Assembly (NCBI RefSeq): GCF_004358165.1 | Contig: NZ_SMTG01000002.1 | Coordinates: 1,612,001-1,676,000 of the forward strand | Source of the DNA: Luteimonas terrae | GTDB taxonomy: Bacteria > Pseudomonadota > Gammaproteobacteria > Xanthomonadales > Xanthomonadaceae | Direction: 5' to 3' | DNA: 64,000 nucleotides | Shown here: in pieces, positions 26,662 to 37,994 of the stretch | Numbering within the stretch: position 1 is the first letter of the stretch | Layout: every line of letters starts with the position of its first letter | Translations under genes and position numbers: made by a program | Notes under the pieces: generated by a model | The model's database searches: none | What the model was told of the DNA's origin: nothing | What the model saw: only the letters and a program-made list of their open reading frames with translations

Positions 26662-27657
26662 ATGCAGATCGGCCCCTACCGCATCGAACCGAACGTGGTC
26701 CTGGCCCCGATGGCCGGGGTCACGGACAAGCCGTTCCGGCAGCTGTGCAAGCGGCTGGGCGCGGGGCTGGCGATGTCGGAGATGACGATCAGCGATCCGC
26801 GCTTCTGGCAGACCGAGAAGTCACTGCGACGCATGGACCACGACGGCGAACCCGCGCCGGTAGGCGTGCAGATCGCCGGTACCGAGCCGGCGATGCTGGC
26901 CGACGCCGCGCGCTACAACGTCGACCACGGCGCGCAGATCATCGACATCAACATGGGCTGCCCGGCCAAGAAGGTCTGCAACGCCTGGGCTGGATCGGCG
27001 CTGATGCAGGACGAGGCGCTGGTGGCACGCATCCTCGACGCCGTGGTGCGCGCGGTCGACGTGCCGGTGACGCTGAAGATCCGCACCGGCTGGTGCGCCG
27101 AGCACCGCAATGCGCCGACCATCGCCCGCATCGCCGAGGATGCCGGCATCGCCGCCCTCGCCGTCCACGGCCGCACCCGCGACCAGCACTACACCGGCAC
27201 CGCCGAGTACGACACGATCGCCGCGACCAAGGCGGCACTGTCGATCCCGGTGCTCGCCAACGGCGACATCGATTCGCCCGACAAGGCGCTGGCCGTGCTG
27301 CGGCATACCGGCGTGGATGCGGTGATGGTCGGACGCGCCGCACAGGGCCGGCCGTGGATCTTCCGCGAGATCGCCCATTTCCTTGCGACGGGCGAACACC
27401 TGCCGCCGCCGACGCTCGAGGAGATCCGCGACATCCTGCTCGGTCATCTCGACGCGTTGCACGCGTTCTACGGCGAAGTGTCCGGCGTGCGCATCGCGCG
27501 CAAGCATCTGGGCTGGTACGCCAAGGACCGGCCGGAGAACGCGGCGTTCCGCAGCGTCGTCAATCGCGCCGAAACCGCCGAGGCGCAGATCGCGTTGACG
27601 CGTGATTACTTCGATGCGTTGATCGCCGACGACATCCAGCCGACGCTTGCAACCTGA
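26662..27657 (+). CDS. dusB: tRNA-dihydrouridine synthase B
   Basis: The 331-residue FMN enzyme reduces uridine in the D-loop of tRNAs. It shows the Dus hallmarks [20 protein letters not shown] near residue 13, [20 protein letters not shown] (about residues 95-114, with the catalytic Cys), [12 protein letters not shown] and [11 protein letters not shown]. The length and GMCPAK-type motif fit DusB. In enterobacteria dusB precedes fis; here the next gene is a catB-like acetyltransferase. Confidence 0.95.
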   Translation: MQIGPYRIEPNVVLAPMAGVTDKPFRQLCKRLGAGLAMSEMTISDPRFWQTEKSLRRMDHDGEPAPVGVQIAGTEPAMLADAARYNVDHGAQIIDINMGCPAKKVCNAWAGSALMQDEALVARILDAVVRAVDVPVTLKIRTGWCAEHRNAPTIARIAEDAGIAALAVHGRTRDQHYTGTAEYDTIAATKAALSIPVLANGDIDSPDKALAVLRHTGVDAVMVGRAAQGRPWIFREIAHFLATGEHLPPPTLEEIRDILLGHLDALHAFYGEVSGVRIARKHLGWYAKDRPENAAFRSVVNRAETAEAQIALTRDYFDALIADDIQPTLAT

Positions 27658-27688
27658 GCGGCACCACCACTCACGGCCCGAGAACCGC

Positions 27689-28333
27689 ATGCACAACGCC
27701 TTCGAAAGTCCGTTCCGCGGCCGCCTGCTCTCGGAGCAGGTGACCAATCCGAACATCATCGTCGGCCGCTACAGCGACTACTCGGGTTGGTATCACGGCC
27801 ATGGCTTCGACGACTGCGCGCGGTATCTGATGCCCGACCGCGACGATGTCGACAAGCTGCGCATCGGCAGCTTCTGTTCGATCGGCACCGGTGCGGTCTT
27901 CATGATGGCCGGCAACCAGGGCCACCGGAACGACTGGGTTTCGACGTTCCCGTTCTTCTACATGGCCGAAGAGCCCGCCTTCGCCGGTGCGCGTGACGCG
28001 TTCCAGCCGGCCGGCGACACGGTGATCGGCAACGACGTGTGGATCGGCGCCGAGGCGATGCTCATGCCGGGCGTGCGGATCGGCGACGGCGCGATGATCG
28101 GCAGCCGCGCGCTGGTGACCAAGGACGTGCCGCCCTACGCCATCGTAGGCGGGGATCCTGCGCGCGTGCTGCGCATGCGCTTCGCCGACGACGCCATCGC
28201 ACGATTGCTGGAGATGGCGTGGTGGGACTGGCCGCTCGAGATGATCACCGAGGCGATGCCGCTGCTGTGTTCGGCCGACATCGACGGCCTGTACGCGGCA
28301 TGGCAGCGCAGGCAGGCCGGGACGCCTGCGTAG
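27689..28333 (+). CDS. type B chloramphenicol acetyltransferase homologue (CatB/Vat xenobiotic acetyltransferase)
   Basis: This 214-residue left-handed beta-helix acetyltransferase matches the CatB family almost throughout: [19 protein letters not shown] at the start, [19 protein letters not shown], then [11 protein letters not shown] with the catalytic His79, and hexapeptide-repeat sequence [20 protein letters not shown]. Length is that of CatB (about 210). CatB enzymes acetylate chloramphenicol at the expense of acetyl-CoA; related Vat enzymes act on streptogramins. Base composition matches its neighbours and no mobile element flanks it, so it looks intrinsic. It starts 31 bp after dusB. 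Confidence 0.88.
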   Translation: MHNAFESPFRGRLLSEQVTNPNIIVGRYSDYSGWYHGHGFDDCARYLMPDRDDVDKLRIGSFCSIGTGAVFMMAGNQGHRNDWVSTFPFFYMAEEPAFAGARDAFQPAGDTVIGNDVWIGAEAMLMPGVRIGDGAMIGSRALVTKDVPPYAIVGGDPARVLRMRFADDAIARLLEMAWWDWPLEMITEAMPLLCSADIDGLYAAWQRRQAGTPA

Positions 28334-28772
28334 AGCAGGCTCGGCGCTGGCGCAGGCGACCCGCTGACATCTCGTCGCACGCCCAAGTGCTGCCTCTGAC
28401 GTGTCTCGTCAGTTGCGCTGCGATTCAGCGGCACGCGTAGCGGATGCAGACCTGCGCACCGGTCACTTCACAGCCTGCTGCTTGATCGGCCTGACTGGCC
28501 GACGCTTGCTCCACAGTCCGAATCCCGCGCTCAAGACCGTAGCATTTCGCGCAAATCGCCTGTGCGGTGCCGACGTTCGACGTTGAAACGCCAGATAGTG
28601 CACAGAATTCGGATCGCCCCGGTCAATAAATACGGGAGTTCTGGCGCCTGTGCGTGCAGCGCATTGCGCCCCTGTAGACGCGGTGCTAGCAGTATGAACG
28701 TCCGTTAAGGATCGATCCGTCAGCGCGGATCGCCGTTCCGCCGCATCCATTCCTGTTCGGGGACCTGACGAC
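28334..28772. other. 439-bp intergenic region upstream of the Oar-like receptor
   Basis: No credible gene. The segment has locally lower GC after 28580 (around GTCAATAAATACGG at 28622), consistent with a promoter region and leader for the receptor gene. I find no clear -35/-10 pair, riboswitch or repeat. Confidence 0.4.
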
Positions 28773-31700
28773 ATGAGATCCATGCATTCGACTTTGCGTC
28801 GAGCCGCGCTTTGCGTCGCGCTGGGCGCTGCTCTTTCGACCGGCATCGCACACGCGCAATCCAACATCACCGGCATCATCTTCGGCCAGGCCGAACCCGG
28901 CACGACCATCGTCATCCGCAACACCACGACCGGCCTGTCGAGGACGGTGCAGGTGGATGCCAACGGTCGCTACCGCGCGACGTCGCTGCCCGATGGTATG
29001 TACACGGTGACGCAGCAGCGCGGCGGAGAGTCGCTTTCGGTGCGCGAAAACGTCGCGGTGACGATCGCGAGCGGCACCGATGTCTCCTTCACCGCGCGCG
29101 CCGACATGCAGGATCTCGACCGGGTCGAGGTGCGCGGCACCTACATTCCGGTCACCGACGTGTCGCAGACCGATACCCGGACAGTGTTCACCGCCGACCG
29201 CCTCGAACGCCTCACGGTGGGCCGCAACATCCAGTCCGTCGCGCTGCTCGCGCCCGGTGTCGTCCAGGCCGACTCGCGCTATCCCAACACCGCTTCTTTC
29301 GGCGGTTCGTCCGCCTCCGAGAACGCGTTCTACATCAATGGTTACGCGGTCACCAACCCACTGACCAATCTCGGATCGACCACCCTGCCCTTCGATGCGA
29401 TCAACCAGATGCAGGTGATCACCGGTGGCTACGGCGCCGAGTTCGGCCGTGCGACCGGCGGCGTGGTCAACATCGTCACCAAGCGTGGCGGCAACGAGTG
29501 GGAATTCGGCGGATTGGTCACGTACACGCCTTCGGGTGCGCGGGCGACCTACAAGAACATCATCTATCCCGACAACGGAACCGCAAGCGACGGGCTCGTT
29601 TACCAGAAGCGCGACGAGCACTCGGTCAATGCGTTCTCCTACGGTGTCAGCGCCAGCGGCCCGCTGATCAAGGACCGGCTGTTCCTCTACGCCGGCGGCG
29701 AGATCACGCAACAGGAGCAGGTCGGCGTGCTGGCGCGACCCGGAAACGCACAGAACGGCTACCAGGCAAGCGACTATGACATTCCGCGCTGGACCGCAAA
29801 GCTGGACTGGCAGATCAGCGACGCGCATCTGCTCGAACTGACCGCCGTGTCGGACGTCACCAAGGAGTCGGTCAGCTACTACGGCCTGACCTACGATCCG
29901 GGCGCGGACACCTACCAGTTCGGAGACCGGAAGACCGGTGGTTACCTCTACGAGGATGGCGGCGAGCTCTACATCGGCAAGTACACCGGTTATCTGACCG
30001 ATTCGCTGACACTGACCGCCCTCTACGGCACGCAGAAACAGGACCATACCGCCGACCCCGTTGGCTACGACCCGTCCGTGGTGTACGTCAGCGACTCGCG
30101 CTCGATCGCCAATCCGGTCCAGAGGGGCTCCTATGCCCAGCTCGCATTTCCCGATGCGTACGACGAGACCAAGGGCGGGCGCCTGGATCTGGAGTGGAGC
30201 GCGGGCGACCACCTGCTGCGCTTCGGCTACGACCGCCATGATTCGGAATCGCGTGATGGCCAGGTCACCTCCGGCCCAGGCTATCGCTGGGTCTACGACA
30301 CCTGCGGCGCAGGCAACGGCGGCACGCCGATTCCCGGCGGTGGCGGCGCTCTTTGCCCGGGCGGCAGCGGCGACTACGTCTCGCAGCTCAGGTACGCCAA
30401 CGGCGGCACCTTCAGCGTCAAGCAGTGGGGCTACTACGTCGAGGATCGCTGGCAGGTCTCGGACAACGTGCTGCTCTCGCTCGGGCTTCGCAACGAGAAT
30501 TTCGAGAACTACAACGCCGACGATGTCATCTACGTCGAGCAGAAGGACCAGTGGGCGCCTCGCCTGGGCGTGAGTTGGGACGTCCGCGGCGATTCTTCGC
30601 TCAAGCTGTTCGCCAACGCCGGCCGATACCACCTGGCGATGCCCAACAATGTCGCGCTGCGTGGCGCGGCGGGGTCGCTGTACACCAACGAGTACTTCGC
30701 GTTCACCGGGATCGATCCGGTGACCGGCGTGCCGACCGGCACCACCCCGCTGGGCGATGGCCCCTATTCGACCAACCGCGAGTACGGCCAGGCACCGGAT
30801 CCGGCGTCCGTCGCGGCCAAGGGTCTCAAGTCGCATTACCAGGACGAGGTCGCGCTCGGCTTCGAGAGCACCGTCGGCGACACCTTCACCTACGGGGCCC
30901 GCTACGTCTATCGACGCCTGCAGAGTGCGATCGACGACATGTGCGACTACCGGCCGGCATACCGCTGGGCGATCGACAACGGCTATTCGGAGGACGTGGC
31001 CGACAACCTCGGCAATGCACTTGCGAACTGCCGACTGTTCAATCCGGGCGAGGCAAATACCTTCCAGCTCGACGACGGCAGCGGCACGCTCGTCGAAGTC
31101 GCGCTGAGCAAGGAGCAGCTCGGATTCCCGGAACTCAAGCGGAACTACCAGGGCCTGGATCTGTTCATCGAGCGACCCTTCAACGGAACCTGGTTCGGCC
31201 GCATCGACTACACGCTGTCCAAGAACTACGGCAATGCCGAGGGACAGGTGAAATCGGACATCGGCCAGACCGACGTGTCGCAGACCCAGGACTGGGACCA
31301 TCCCGAGCTGATGGAGAACGCCAACGGCTACCTGCCCAACGATCGTCGCCATTACATCAAGGCGTTCGGCGCGTACCAGATCACCGACGAGTGGCGCGTC
31401 TCGGCGACGGCCAGCCTTGCATCGGGGCGCCCGAAGAACTGCATGGGCTACTACCCCGACACGCCGGAGAACGAGGAGTTCAACGCGCTGTATGCCTACG
31501 GCGGCCCCTACTACTTCTACTGCAACAACCAGCCCACGCCGCGCGGCAGCGCGGGCCGACTGCCTTGGACGAAGCTGTTGGATGTCGGCGTGGCATATCG
31601 CCCGGATTTCGCGGGCTCGCGGCTGGAGTTCGGGCTGGACGTCTTCAACGTGTTCAACTCGCAGACCGAACAGAACCGGATCGAGTACGGCGAGAACGGC

Positions 31701-31790
31701 GGACCCGGCGTACCGTACAACCAGGCCGGGCGTGTGGTGAGTTACACCACCCCGCGCTATGCGCGCTTCACCATCCGCTGGGATCTCTGA
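28773..31790 (+). CDS. Oar-like TonB-dependent receptor with N-terminal carboxypeptidase-regulatory domain
   Basis: This 1005-residue outer-membrane protein has a signal peptide (1-28), then a carboxypeptidase-regulatory-like beta-sandwich of about 85 residues (TGIIFGQAEPGTTIVIRNTT to SGTDVSFTA). A plug domain with NAFYINGYAVTNPL and GGYGAEFGRATGGVVNIVTK follows, and then a large barrel ending YTTPRYARFTIRWDL. This layout is the Oar type abundant in Xanthomonadaceae, Myxococcus and Caulobacter. Proposed substrates are carbohydrates, peptides or oligosaccharides; none can be assigned here. It is monocistronic with a clear terminator. Confidence 0.9.
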   Translation: MRSMHSTLRRAALCVALGAALSTGIAHAQSNITGIIFGQAEPGTTIVIRNTTTGLSRTVQVDANGRYRATSLPDGMYTVTQQRGGESLSVRENVAVTIASGTDVSFTARADMQDLDRVEVRGTYIPVTDVSQTDTRTVFTADRLERLTVGRNIQSVALLAPGVVQADSRYPNTASFGGSSASENAFYINGYAVTNPLTNLGSTTLPFDAINQMQVITGGYGAEFGRATGGVVNIVTKRGGNEWEFGGLVTYTPSGARATYKNIIYPDNGTASDGLVYQKRDEHSVNAFSYGVSASGPLIKDRLFLYAGGEITQQEQVGVLARPGNAQNGYQASDYDIPRWTAKLDWQISDAHLLELTAVSDVTKESVSYYGLTYDPGADTYQFGDRKTGGYLYEDGGELYIGKYTGYLTDSLTLTALYGTQKQDHTADPVGYDPSVVYVSDSRSIANPVQRGSYAQLAFPDAYDETKGGRLDLEWSAGDHLLRFGYDRHDSESRDGQVTSGPGYRWVYDTCGAGNGGTPIPGGGGALCPGGSGDYVSQLRYANGGTFSVKQWGYYVEDRWQVSDNVLLSLGLRNENFENYNADDVIYVEQKDQWAPRLGVSWDVRGDSSLKLFANAGRYHLAMPNNVALRGAAGSLYTNEYFAFTGIDPVTGVPTGTTPLGDGPYSTNREYGQAPDPASVAAKGLKSHYQDEVALGFESTVGDTFTYGARYVYRRLQSAIDDMCDYRPAYRWAIDNGYSEDVADNLGNALANCRLFNPGEANTFQLDDGSGTLVEVALSKEQLGFPELKRNYQGLDLFIERPFNGTWFGRIDYTLSKNYGNAEGQVKSDIGQTDVSQTQDWDHPELMENANGYLPNDRRHYIKAFGAYQITDEWRVSATASLASGRPKNCMGYYPDTPENEEFNALYAYGGPYYFYCNNQPTPRGSAGRLPWTKLLDVGVAYRPDFAGSRLEFGLDVFNVFNSQTEQNRIEYGENGGPGVPYNQAGRVVSYTTPRYARFTIRWDL

Positions 31791-31810
31791 TCCACTCCCG
31801 CGGGCAGCAG

Positions 31811-31840
31811 AAGGGCCGCCATCCGGCGGCCCTTCTTCTT
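31811..31840 (+). terminator. intrinsic terminator of the Oar-like receptor gene
   Basis: A 10-bp stem (AAGGGCCGCC with GGCGGCCCTT, loop ATCC) is followed by TCTTCTT, 20 bp after the stop codon. Confidence 0.85.
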
Positions 31841-31924
31841 GTCAGACGCTCGGTCAGGGAATCGCTCACCGCTCGCGGCACGCATCGAAGCGTGGGGCGT
31901 GGCAGGACACTCCTTGGGGGGTGA

Positions 31925-32941
31925 TCAGCGATCGTCCGGCGCGTGCCACATCCGCGCCCAGGTCGCATTCCAGGTCTCGCCGATGTCGCGTGCCATGTCG
32001 GCCTGTATCGGCGGCACCGCGCCCCAGCCGGCGCCCCGGCGCTCGGCCACGTTGAAACGGAAGAAGTAGTCCGGCTCGTTGCCCATGCGCAGGTCGCTGA
32101 GGACCAGCCGGTCGTCGACCACGGTGGCGCCCATGAAGCCGCTGTTGAACCAGGCCAGCCGTTGCACGGCGGGCAGATGCGCATTCGCCCGCAGCGCAGC
32201 CGTGTCCGAGGGGTACGCCGTGAACTGCATCGGGCCGCGGTCGACGGCGAGCGAGCGGAAGCCTTCGAGATAGCCGTCCGGCGTCATCGCGACCACGCGC
32301 CACAACACGGTGTTGGCTGGCATCGGTACCGAAAAGCGCGGGGCGTCGGCGAGGCCCATCGCGGCGAGGCTGCGCCCGGCCTCGCGGTCGACCAGCGTCT
32401 TGGCGACCAGCGACCAGCCCAGATACGCCGTACTCAGGGCGAGACCGATGGCGATCGCACGCTTGCCGAGCACACGCGGCCCGGCGAACGCCGCGACCAG
32501 CACGCCGATCAGCAACCAGATCGTGTACAGCGGATCGATGATGAAGACGCTCGACCACATGGCCGGCGAGGGCCGGAACGGCCACATCAGCTGCGTGCCG
32601 TAGACAGTGAACGCATCGAGCAGCGGATGCGTGATCAGCGCCAGTGCGATCGCCCAGAACCAGCGCACGGGCGACTCGGCCACGCGTCCCTTGCCGAAAC
32701 GCTTGAACAGCCACCAGATGCCGGCCGCCACGAACGGCAGCACCAGCAGCGAATGGGTCAGGCCGCGGTGCAGGGTCATGCGCAGCACCGGGTCGTCGGT
32801 CATCAGCGCGATCGGAATGCCGTCGAGGTCCGGCAAGGTGCCGAGCACGGCACCGACGGCGAGCGCGGCGCGACGATGGGCGGGGGGGACGACGGCGGCG
32901 GCGACGGAGGCGCCGAGAACGATCTGGGTCAATGAATCCAT
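31925..32941 (-). CDS. YdjM-like membrane-bound metal-dependent hydrolase
   Basis: The 338-residue protein starts [17 protein letters not shown] and contains [12 protein letters not shown] and [14 protein letters not shown] near residues 58 and 98, the His/Asp-bearing motifs of the YdjM/YfhO-type metal-dependent hydrolase family. It has about five membrane helices in the first 200 residues and a soluble C-terminal domain. The start at 32941 is chosen because the motif at the N-terminus is characteristic. No enzymatic substrate is established for this family. Confidence 0.82.
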   Translation of the reverse strand: MDSLTQIVLGASVAAAVVPPAHRRAALAVGAVLGTLPDLDGIPIALMTDDPVLRMTLHRGLTHSLLVLPFVAAGIWWLFKRFGKGRVAESPVRWFWAIALALITHPLLDAFTVYGTQLMWPFRPSPAMWSSVFIIDPLYTIWLLIGVLVAAFAGPRVLGKRAIAIGLALSTAYLGWSLVAKTLVDREAGRSLAAMGLADAPRFSVPMPANTVLWRVVAMTPDGYLEGFRSLAVDRGPMQFTAYPSDTAALRANAHLPAVQRLAWFNSGFMGATVVDDRLVLSDLRMGNEPDYFFRFNVAERRGAGWGAVPPIQADMARDIGETWNATWARMWHAPDDR

Positions 32942-33081
32942 GCGCGCGATGCTATCAGCCGCCCATGCGCCCGCCTGCCTTGGCCGGCGCCCGAGCAGCT
33001 GGCGCTTAACAGCAGCGCAATCCGCACCGGCGCACAATGCAAAACCGCGGCCGGCTCTGTATCATTGCCGCCCATCTTTTC

Positions 33082-33097
33082 ATCCGAATATAGGGAT
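33082..33097. promoter_or_regulatory. candidate methionine-cycle operator in the metK leader
   Basis: ATCCGAATATAGGGAT is a partly palindromic 16-mer (12 of 16 positions symmetric) ending 9 bases before the metK ATG. The same spacing and 11 of 16 bases recur upstream of metF at 46786-46801, giving a shared pattern ATCNNNATANAGNGAT. A repressor of the SahR/ArsR type is one possible reader. Confidence 0.45.
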
Positions 33098-33106
33098 ATA
33101 GGCCTG

Positions 33107-34318
<1,212 letters not shown>

Positions 34319-34701
34319 GCGGCGGCGATTGCCGCTCTGCAGGTGACACGGGAACGGGCCGCGCAAGCGGCCCGTTTTCGTTGGTGCGAGGAGTACTTCC
34401 CTGCAGCACTCGATGGGTTTCGCTGCACTCTACCCATCCTGCCTAGACAGTCGATGCCTTCGCTTTCCCGTCCGACGCGGCGATGTGTCCAGCGCCTGCC
34501 GGGTGCCACGACCACCAGGCGGATATCGGGCCGCGACTGGGCGTGGGTCCCGGCGGGCGCCCGAGCCGACGCCCGCTCTCGCTCGTTACAGTCGGCAACC
34601 GCACCGCACATCGTCACCCGTTGTGCATTGCGCAGTTCGCATGCTATCCGTGCAGTGCAGCACAGATCCGCCCGCGCATTGCCCACGGAGCCTGTCACCC
34701 G
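34319..34701. other. 383-bp intergenic region between metK and the ATP-grasp gene
   Basis: After the metK terminator (34353-34380) no gene is recognisable; open frames here are Arg/Ser-rich shadows. It probably holds the promoter of the ATP-grasp/alpha-E/Anbu cluster, but I cannot place it. Confidence 0.4.
34353..34380 (+). terminator. intrinsic terminator of metK
   Basis: Stem AACGGGCCGC with GCGGCCCGTT, loop GCAA, followed by TTCGTT, 35 bp after the stop. Confidence 0.85.
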
Positions 34702-36114
34702 ATGCCGCCCAGCTACGACGAAATGCACGATGCCGACGGGCACGTCCGCCCGCACTATCGCGACTTCGACGACTGGCTGCACGCGACACCCGACGAACAG
34801 ATCGCGCACAAGCGCCGCGAGGCGGAAATCTCTTTCCACCGCGTCGGCATCACCTTTTCCGTCTACGGCGAGGAATCGGGCAACGAACGCCTGATCCCCT
34901 TCGACATCGTGCCGCGCGTGTTGCCGGCCCGCGAATGGAAGGTGCTCGAAGCCGGCCTGCGCCAGCGCGTGCATGCGCTGAACCTGTTTCTGGGCGACAT
35001 CTACGGTGAACAGCGCATTCTGCGCGACCGCCGCATCCCGGCCGAACTGGTGCTCGACAACAGCGAGTACCGCAAGGACATGCAGGGCCTGAAGGTTGCC
35101 TGCAACACTTATTCGCACGTCTCGGGCATCGACCTGGTGCGCGCCGGTGATGGCGAGTACTACGTACTCGAGGACAACCTGCGCGTAGCCTCGGGCGTGT
35201 CGTACATGCTCGAGAACCGCCGCATGATGGCGCGGCTCACGCCCGAGCTGTTCGCGCGCCAGCAGATCGCACCGGTCGAGCGCTATCCCGACGCGCTGTT
35301 CGAAGTGCTGCGCCAGTGCGCGCCGGCCAATGTCGACAATCCGGTCGTTGCCGTGCTGACACCCGGCGCGGCGAACTCGGCCTATTACGAACACGCGTTC
35401 CTCGCCCAGCAGATGGGCGTCGAGCTGGTTGAGGGCGCCGATCTCTACGTCCACGACGACATGGTCTACGCGCAGACCACGCGCGGCGCGCAGCGCGTGC
35501 ACGTGATCTACCGCCGCATCAACGACGACTTCCTCGACCCGACCGTGTTCCGGCCCGAATCGATGCTCGGCGTGCCGGGCCTGTTCGGCGCCTACCGCGC
35601 CGGCAACGTCACGCTGGCCAATGCGCCGGGGACCGGCGTGGGCGACGACAAGTCGGTATACCCGTACGTGCCGGAGATGATCCGCTACTACCTCAGCGAA
35701 GACCCGATCCTGCACAACGTGCCGACGTGGCAACTGCGCAACCCGGACGATCTGAAGTACACGCTGGAGCATCTGCCCGAACTGGTGGTCAAGGAGGTCC
35801 ACGGCGCCGGCGGCTACGGCATGCTGGTCGGACCGGCGTCGACGAAGGCCGAGATCGAAGCCTTCCGCGCGCGCATCCTCGCCGACCCGGGCAACTACAT
35901 CGCCCAGCCGACGCTGTCGCTGTCGACCTGCCCCACCTTCGTCGAGAGCGGTCTGGCGCCGCGACACATCGACCTGCGTCCCTACATCCTCAGCGGCCGC
36001 CGCATCCACGTGGTGCCCGGCGGGCTGACCCGCGTCGCATTGCGCGAAGGCTCGCTGGTGGTGAACTCGTCGCAGGGCGGTGGGACCAAGGACACCTGGG
36101 TCATGGAGAGCTGA
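34702..36114 (+). CDS. circularly permuted type 2 ATP-grasp protein
   Basis: The 470-residue protein belongs to the circularly permuted ATP-grasp family that is encoded together with alpha-E and Anbu genes. Landmarks are [40 protein letters not shown] near residue 93, the ATP-binding segment [19 protein letters not shown] near residue 365, and [20 protein letters not shown] near the C-terminus. ATP-grasp ligases form carbon-nitrogen or carbon-sulfur bonds, and this group may make a peptide-like product. Its stop lies five bases before the alpha-E start, indicating an operon. Confidence 0.92.
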   Translation: MPPSYDEMHDADGHVRPHYRDFDDWLHATPDEQIAHKRREAEISFHRVGITFSVYGEESGNERLIPFDIVPRVLPAREWKVLEAGLRQRVHALNLFLGDIYGEQRILRDRRIPAELVLDNSEYRKDMQGLKVACNTYSHVSGIDLVRAGDGEYYVLEDNLRVASGVSYMLENRRMMARLTPELFARQQIAPVERYPDALFEVLRQCAPANVDNPVVAVLTPGAANSAYYEHAFLAQQMGVELVEGADLYVHDDMVYAQTTRGAQRVHVIYRRINDDFLDPTVFRPESMLGVPGLFGAYRAGNVTLANAPGTGVGDDKSVYPYVPEMIRYYLSEDPILHNVPTWQLRNPDDLKYTLEHLPELVVKEVHGAGGYGMLVGPASTKAEIEAFRARILADPGNYIAQPTLSLSTCPTFVESGLAPRHIDLRPYILSGRRIHVVPGGLTRVALREGSLVVNSSQGGGTKDTWVMES

Positions 36115-36118
36115 TCGG

Positions 36119-37126
36119 ATGTTGTGCCGCACCGCGAACGATCTCTACTGGGTGGCGCGCAACATGGAGCGCGCCGAGAACACCGCACGCCTGCTCGACA
36201 TGGCGCAGCGCATCGCGCTGTTGCCCGAGCGTCTGGACCGCGGCAAGGCGCAGGCCGCGCCGTGGCGCCGCGCACTCGATGCGCTGGGCCTGGTCCCCGA
36301 TTTCCTGCAGCAGCACGAGCGCATCGATGCCGAGGGCGTGGTGCAGCACCTGCTGCTGTCCTCGGCCAATCCCGGTTCGATCTTCAGCTGCCTGCGCAAC
36401 GCACGCGAGAATGCGCGCGCACAGCGCGTGGCGATCACCTCGGAGATGTACGAGGACCTCAACAGCTCCTGGCTGGAGATCCGCCGCTTCGATGCCACGC
36501 GCCTGCGCCAGGAAGGTCTGGGCAGCACGCTGGACTGGGTGAAGACCCGCTCGGCGTCGTTCCGCGGCATCACCATCGGCACGCTGGGGCGCGGCGAGGG
36601 CTACCAGTTCCTGCAGATGGGCGCCTTCATCGAACGCGCCGAGTGGTCGATCCGCCTGCTCGACATGATCGCCAGCGACGAGGACCTCCCCGAGACCGGC
36701 GAAGCGCGCGACGCCACCCAGTACTTCCAGTGGAGCGCGCTGCTGCAGGCACTGTCGGCGTTCGAGACCTATCGCCGCCTGTATCGCGAATCGGTCAGCC
36801 CGGCGGGCGTCGCCACGCTGATGCTGCTCAACGGCGACAACCCGCGTTCGCTGCAGACCTGCGTCGGCGCGATCCACCAGATCCTGCAGGTGCTGTCGGG
36901 CGGCGAGTCGTTGGAGGTCGCGCGCCAGGCCGGTGCACTGTCCGCGCAGTCGCGCTATGCGCGCATCGACGAGATCATCGCCGGCGGTCTGGAGGCGTGG
37001 CTGCAGGACGCGATGACGCGGCTGACCCGCCTGGGCGACGAGATCCACCGACAGTTCATGACCGTCGATGCACGGCCTGCCGCGCCGCCGGGCCTGGGCG
37101 GCCAGCGCCAGCAGAGCTTCGCCTGA
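36119..37126 (+). CDS. alpha-E domain-containing protein
   Basis: The 335-residue, mostly helical protein is an alpha-E domain protein ([20 protein letters not shown] at the start; [15 protein letters not shown] near residue 175). The family is known mainly through gene neighbourhood: it co-occurs with circularly permuted ATP-grasp, transglutaminase and Anbu genes. It is five bases from the ATP-grasp stop. Here it leads directly to the Anbu gene, with no transglutaminase gene between. Biochemical function unknown. Confidence 0.92.
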   Translation: MLCRTANDLYWVARNMERAENTARLLDMAQRIALLPERLDRGKAQAAPWRRALDALGLVPDFLQQHERIDAEGVVQHLLLSSANPGSIFSCLRNARENARAQRVAITSEMYEDLNSSWLEIRRFDATRLRQEGLGSTLDWVKTRSASFRGITIGTLGRGEGYQFLQMGAFIERAEWSIRLLDMIASDEDLPETGEARDATQYFQWSALLQALSAFETYRRLYRESVSPAGVATLMLLNGDNPRSLQTCVGAIHQILQVLSGGESLEVARQAGALSAQSRYARIDEIIAGGLEAWLQDAMTRLTRLGDEIHRQFMTVDARPAAPPGLGGQRQQSFA

Positions 37127-37202
37127 CCCCGGTTGCACCCTGTCCCTGCCCGGCCACGCCGGGCACAATGGCGGCCTGTTTTCGCGACACCGCCGCACCT
37201 CC

Positions 37203-37934
37203 ATGACCTATTGCATCGGACTCAACCTCGACGACGGCCTCGTGCTGGCGTCCGACTCGCGCACCAATGCCGGCGTGGACCATATCCGCCGAGCCGGCAA
37301 GATGCGGGTGTTCGCGCAGGACGGCGAGCGGGTGGTGGTGACGCTGTCGGCGGGCAATCTCTCGCTGACCCAGAACGTGCTCAACCTGCTTGAGCATCGC
37401 GCACGCCACGAACCCGAGCGCATCGGCATCCTCAACGCACAATCCATGTTCCAGGTGGCGCAAGTCGTCGGCGATGCGATGCGCGAGATCCGCGGTCGCG
37501 ACGAGGCCTACCTGCGCGACAGCGGCATCGACCCGAGCGGCAGTTTTATCGTCGGCGGCCAGATCAAGGGCGAAGCGCCGCGGCTGTTCCTGGTCTATTC
37601 GGAAGGCAACTTCATCGAGAGTTCGGACGAGACACCGTTCTTCCAGACCGGCGAGATCAAGTTCGGCAAGCCGATCCTCGACCGCGTGATCAATGCGCAT
37701 ACCGACCTCGCGACCGCGACCAAGTGCACGCTGGTGTCGTTCGACTCGACGATCCGCTCCAACCTGTCGGTCGGTCTGCCGATCGACCTGCTGGTCTACA
37801 AGCGCGACAGCCTCACGGTCGAGATCCAGCAGCGCTTCGAAGACGGCGACGCCTATCTGCAGTCGATCCGCAGCCACTGGAACGAGAGCATGCGCCGCGC
37901 GGTCGCCGAGTTGCCGCTGCCCGGCTGGGCGTAA
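37203..37934 (+). CDS. anbu: Anbu-type proteasome-like peptidase
   Basis: This 243-residue protein is the bacterial proteasome-related peptidase Anbu, an N-terminal nucleophile hydrolase related to HslV and proteasome beta subunits. After removal of Met1 the chain starts with the catalytic Thr (TYCIGLNLDDGLVLASDSRT). Asp17 and Lys32 of the mature numbering sit where the Thr/Asp/Lys triad is expected. Anbu forms helical or ring-like oligomers; its natural substrates are not known. It lies 76 bp after the alpha-E gene and closes the cluster. The ATG at 37203 is fixed by the need to expose Thr. Confidence 0.92.
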   Translation: MTYCIGLNLDDGLVLASDSRTNAGVDHIRRAGKMRVFAQDGERVVVTLSAGNLSLTQNVLNLLEHRARHEPERIGILNAQSMFQVAQVVGDAMREIRGRDEAYLRDSGIDPSGSFIVGGQIKGEAPRLFLVYSEGNFIESSDETPFFQTGEIKFGKPILDRVINAHTDLATATKCTLVSFDSTIRSNLSVGLPIDLLVYKRDSLTVEIQQRFEDGDAYLQSIRSHWNESMRRAVAELPLPGWA

Positions 37935-37957
37935 CGCCGGCTCCCGACCGCGGGAAG

Positions 37958-37989
37958 CGCAGGCCTCCCGCGTACGCGGAAGGCCTGCG
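37958..37989. terminator. hairpin between convergent Anbu and S9 peptidase genes
   Basis: CGCAGGCCT at 37958-37966 pairs with AGGCCTGCG at 37981-37989, with further pairing inside the loop. It sits between two convergent stop codons and may end transcription from both sides, though it has no U-tract. Confidence 0.45.
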
Positions 37990-37994
37990 AGACT

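Noticed and set aside
28686..31352. 888-codon open frame opposite the Oar-like receptor gene
   Set aside because: The plus-strand receptor has clear domains and codon bias; the antisense product is a Val/Arg/Asp-rich shadow.
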